This document shows positions 3,540 through 5,439 of a DNA stretch of 5,439 bases, piece by piece. The notes below the pieces were generated by a model. That model saw nothing but the letters and a program-made list of their open reading frames with translations, did not search any database and was not told where the DNA came from. Position 1 is the stretch's first letter, and every line of letters begins with the position of its first letter. The stretch comes from Haloferacaceae archaeon PL-Br10_E2g29 (GTDB taxonomy: Archaea; Halobacteriota; Halobacteria; Halobacteriales; Haloferacaceae), in NCBI GenBank assembly GCA_001563965.1, contig LKMS01000115.1:1-5439 (forward strand), given 5' to 3'. The translations under genes were made by a program, and so were the position numbers.

Positions 3540-5439
3540 ATGAAAAACGAAACGACAATCGGGGTTGACGTTGGCGGCACGTTCACCGACGTGGCGCTGT
3601 CGGTCGACGACCGGCTCATCACGGCGAAGGTGCCCACAACCGACAACCAGAGCGTCGGCGTCCTCGACGGCATCACCAAAGCCTGCGAGAAAGCCGACAT
3701 CGAGCCGAGCGACATAAACGGCTTCTCGCACGCAATGACGGTCTCGGTCAATGCGATCCTCGAACGCGGCGGCGCAAAAACGGCGCTCGTGACAACCGAG
3801 GGGTTTCGCGACGTCCTCGAAATCGGCCGGCAGGACCGACCAGCCCTGTACGACCTCGAAGCGACCAAACCGGATCCGTTGGTGCCGCGCAGCCGACGGT
3901 ATGAGCTCGCCGAGCGAACAACGGTCGACGGCGTCGAACAGGCGGTCGATCCGGAAGCGGTGCGAGCGCTCGCGGAAACACTTCGCGACGGCGACGTGGA
4001 AGCCGTGGCCGTCTCGTTGCTGCACGCCTACGCCGACCCCGAAAACGAACAGGTCGCCGCCAGGGTGCTTCGCGACGAACTCGATGTCCCCGTTTCGGCC
4101 TCCCACGAGGTGCTCGCGGAGTTCCGCGAGTACGAACGAACCTCGACGACGGCCGTCGACGCCTACGTTCGGCCCGCAATCGACCGGTACGTCGGCCGGC
4201 TCGTCGACGAGGCGCACGAGGCGGGAATTCCCGCGCCGAAGATTATGCAGGCCAACGGCGGCATCGCCGACCCCGAGACGGTCCGCGAGCACGCGGTGAC
4301 GACGACGCTCTCGGGGCCGGCCGCCGGCGTCGTCGGCGCAGCAGCCACCGTCGACGACACCGACGTTGCAGGTCTCGTCACGTTCGATATGGGTGGCACC
4401 TCAAGCGACGTCAGCCTCGTCAGAGAGGGCGAGGCCGAACGAACGACGGAAGCCGAGATTGCGGGCATCCCAATCCGGACGCCAATGGTTGACGTCAACA
4501 CCGTCGGTGCCGGCGGTGGGTCGATCGCGTGGGTCGATGCCGGCGGCGCGTTACGGGTCGGCCCTCGATCGGCCGGAGCCCAGCCCGGTCCGGCCTGCTA
4601 CGGACGCGGTGGGACGGACGCGACGGTGACCGACGCGAACGTCGTCCTCGGCTACATCGGCCCCGAGACAGCCCTCGGCGGTGAGATGACCCTCGACATC
4701 GACGCGGCTCACGAGTCGCTTGCATCGCTCGCCGCGGAGGCCGGACTGGCGGATGCACGGGAGGCCGCCCACGGCGTTTACCGCGTCGCCAACGCGACGA
4801 TGACTCGGGCAATTCGATCCGTCACTGTCGAACGGGGCTACGACCCCCGTGACTTCGCGCTCGTCGCCTTCGGCGGGGCCGGCCCGATGCACGCGGCGGC
4901 ACTCGCCGAATCGCTCGGTGTCGACCGCGTCGTCGTCCCGCGACCGTGTGGGGTTCTTTCAGCGTTCGGGTTGCTCTCGGCTGACGAGAGCTACGACGCC
5001 GTCCGAACGGTCGGTGTCGAACTCGCCGACGCCGACTGCGACCGACTCGAAGCCGTCTACGACGACCTCGTTGCGGACGTGCTCGCCAACGCGTCGGAGC
5101 CGGATGCGGCGGCGATTTCTCGTTCAGCTGACTGCCGGTATGTCGGCCAGAGCTTCGAGCTACCCGTTCCCGTCGACGAGCGGTTCGACGCAGCGGCGGT
5201 CGCCGAGCGGTTCCATGAGGCGCACGACCGTGCCTACGGTTATACGATGGCAGATCGTATCGAGGTCGTCAACCTGCGGACGACCGCGACGATTGCGGGA
5301 ACGGAGCCAACGATCTCCCACGACGGCGAGGGTGACGCAAAAATTGGCAGCCGTGAGGCCTCGTTCGGCGACGGGGTTTCGAGAGAGACCGCCGTCTACG
5401 ACCGCGACCGTCTGGCGAGCGGGCACACAATCGACGGCC
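3540..5439 (+). CDS. hyuA: Hydantoinase A / oxoprolinase family protein (3' end outside window)
   Basis: An open frame of 633 residues, with no stop before the window ends. This family forms the A subunit of ATP-dependent hydantoinases and 5-oxoprolinases, which open cyclic amide rings using ATP; it normally works with a HyuB subunit encoded next door. Motifs in order: the ASKHA-type phosphate loop IGVDVGGTFTDVAL (7-20), TVSVNAILERGGAKTALVTT (67-86) and GFRDVLEIGRQDRPALYDL (88-106), NGGIADPETV (239-248), LSGPAAGVVGA (257-267), FDMGGTSSDVSL (282-293), VNTVGAGGGSIAWVD (319-333), AFGGAGPMHAAALAESLGV (443-461), YVGQSFELPVPV (534-545) and AHDRAYGYTMADRIEVVNLR (561-580). The visible end, GHTIDG plus a C, is where the family's GPAIV-like motif starts, so about 40 or more residues are probably missing. 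The ATG at 3540 comes 5 bases after the transporter stop. Family assignment is very strong. Hydantoin versus 5-oxoproline as substrate is undecided. The domain order does not suggest acetone carboxylase. Confidence 0.93.
   Translation, partial: MKNETTIGVDVGGTFTDVALSVDDRLITAKVPTTDNQSVGVLDGITKACEKADIEPSDINGFSHAMTVSVNAILERGGAKTALVTTEGFRDVLEIGRQDRPALYDLEATKPDPLVPRSRRYELAERTTVDGVEQAVDPEAVRALAETLRDGDVEAVAVSLLHAYADPENEQVAARVLRDELDVPVSASHEVLAEFREYERTSTTAVDAYVRPAIDRYVGRLVDEAHEAGIPAPKIMQANGGIADPETVREHAVTTTLSGPAAGVVGAAATVDDTDVAGLVTFDMGGTSSDVSLVREGEAERTTEAEIAGIPIRTPMVDVNTVGAGGGSIAWVDAGGALRVGPRSAGAQPGPACYGRGGTDATVTDANVVLGYIGPETALGGEMTLDIDAAHESLASLAAEAGLADAREAAHGVYRVANATMTRAIRSVTVERGYDPRDFALVAFGGAGPMHAAALAESLGVDRVVVPRPCGVLSAFGLLSADESYDAVRTVGVELADADCDRLEAVYDDLVADVLANASEPDAAAISRSADCRYVGQSFELPVPVDERFDAAAVAERFHEAHDRAYGYTMADRIEVVNLRTTATIAGTEPTISHDGEGDAKIGSREASFGDGVSRETAVYDRDRLASGHTIDG

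Noticed and set aside
3531..4292. Long minus-strand open frame (253 codons) opposite hyuA
   Set aside because: It is antisense to the strongly conserved hyuA frame. Such long antisense frames are expected in GC-rich haloarchaeal DNA, and the translation is Arg-rich with no domain.
1..5439. CRISPR arrays, tRNA or rRNA genes, insertion sequences, phage genes
   Set aside because: No regularly spaced repeats, cloverleaf segments, transposase or integrase motifs, or structural phage genes were seen on either strand.

Overview
The window looks chromosomal and comes from a haloarchaeon (class Halobacteria). The coding DNA is GC-rich and the proteins are strongly acidic. Two markers of archaeal gene order lie at the left edge: the end of prefoldin beta, followed directly by a DUF3194 gene. 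A Tat-type lipoprotein signal and AT-rich TATA-like boxes close to start codons fit the same group.

Layout. Bases 1-476 (+) are the tail of a conserved housekeeping operon: the 3' end of pfdB, then a small acidic DUF3194 protein whose ATG abuts the pfdB stop. Bases 477-709 carry no gene. They hold a T-tract terminator candidate and an interrupted hairpin, between two convergent genes. Bases 710-1357 (-) encode an unrecognised Tat-exported lipoprotein with a promoter compatible with leaderless transcription. Bases 1358-1618 are a divergent intergenic region with promoter-like sequences for both sides. Bases 1619-2164 (+) encode a ribbon-helix-helix (CopG-like) regulator with a long C-terminal domain of unknown function. 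A 131-base gap rich in inverted repeats follows. Then come an 11-TM NRAMP-superfamily transporter (2296-3534, +) and, 5 bases after its stop, a hydantoinase A / oxoprolinase-like gene (3540 to the window end, +, incomplete at its 3' end).

How the genes may work together. The transporter and hyuA are almost certainly co-transcribed. The transporter lacks the two signature metal-site motifs of true Mn/Fe NRAMPs: DPGN reads GPGT and MPH reads VGY. It is therefore probably not an ordinary manganese importer. Bacillus subtilis offers a precedent, because the NRAMP-like gene ycsG lies among the 5-oxoprolinase (pxpABC) genes. The best reading is a small uptake-and-hydrolysis module for a cyclic amide such as a hydantoin or 5-oxoproline, with the RHH protein just upstream as its candidate local regulator. 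This is inference from motifs and gene order. No part of the window looks like a phage, insertion sequence, CRISPR array or RNA gene.
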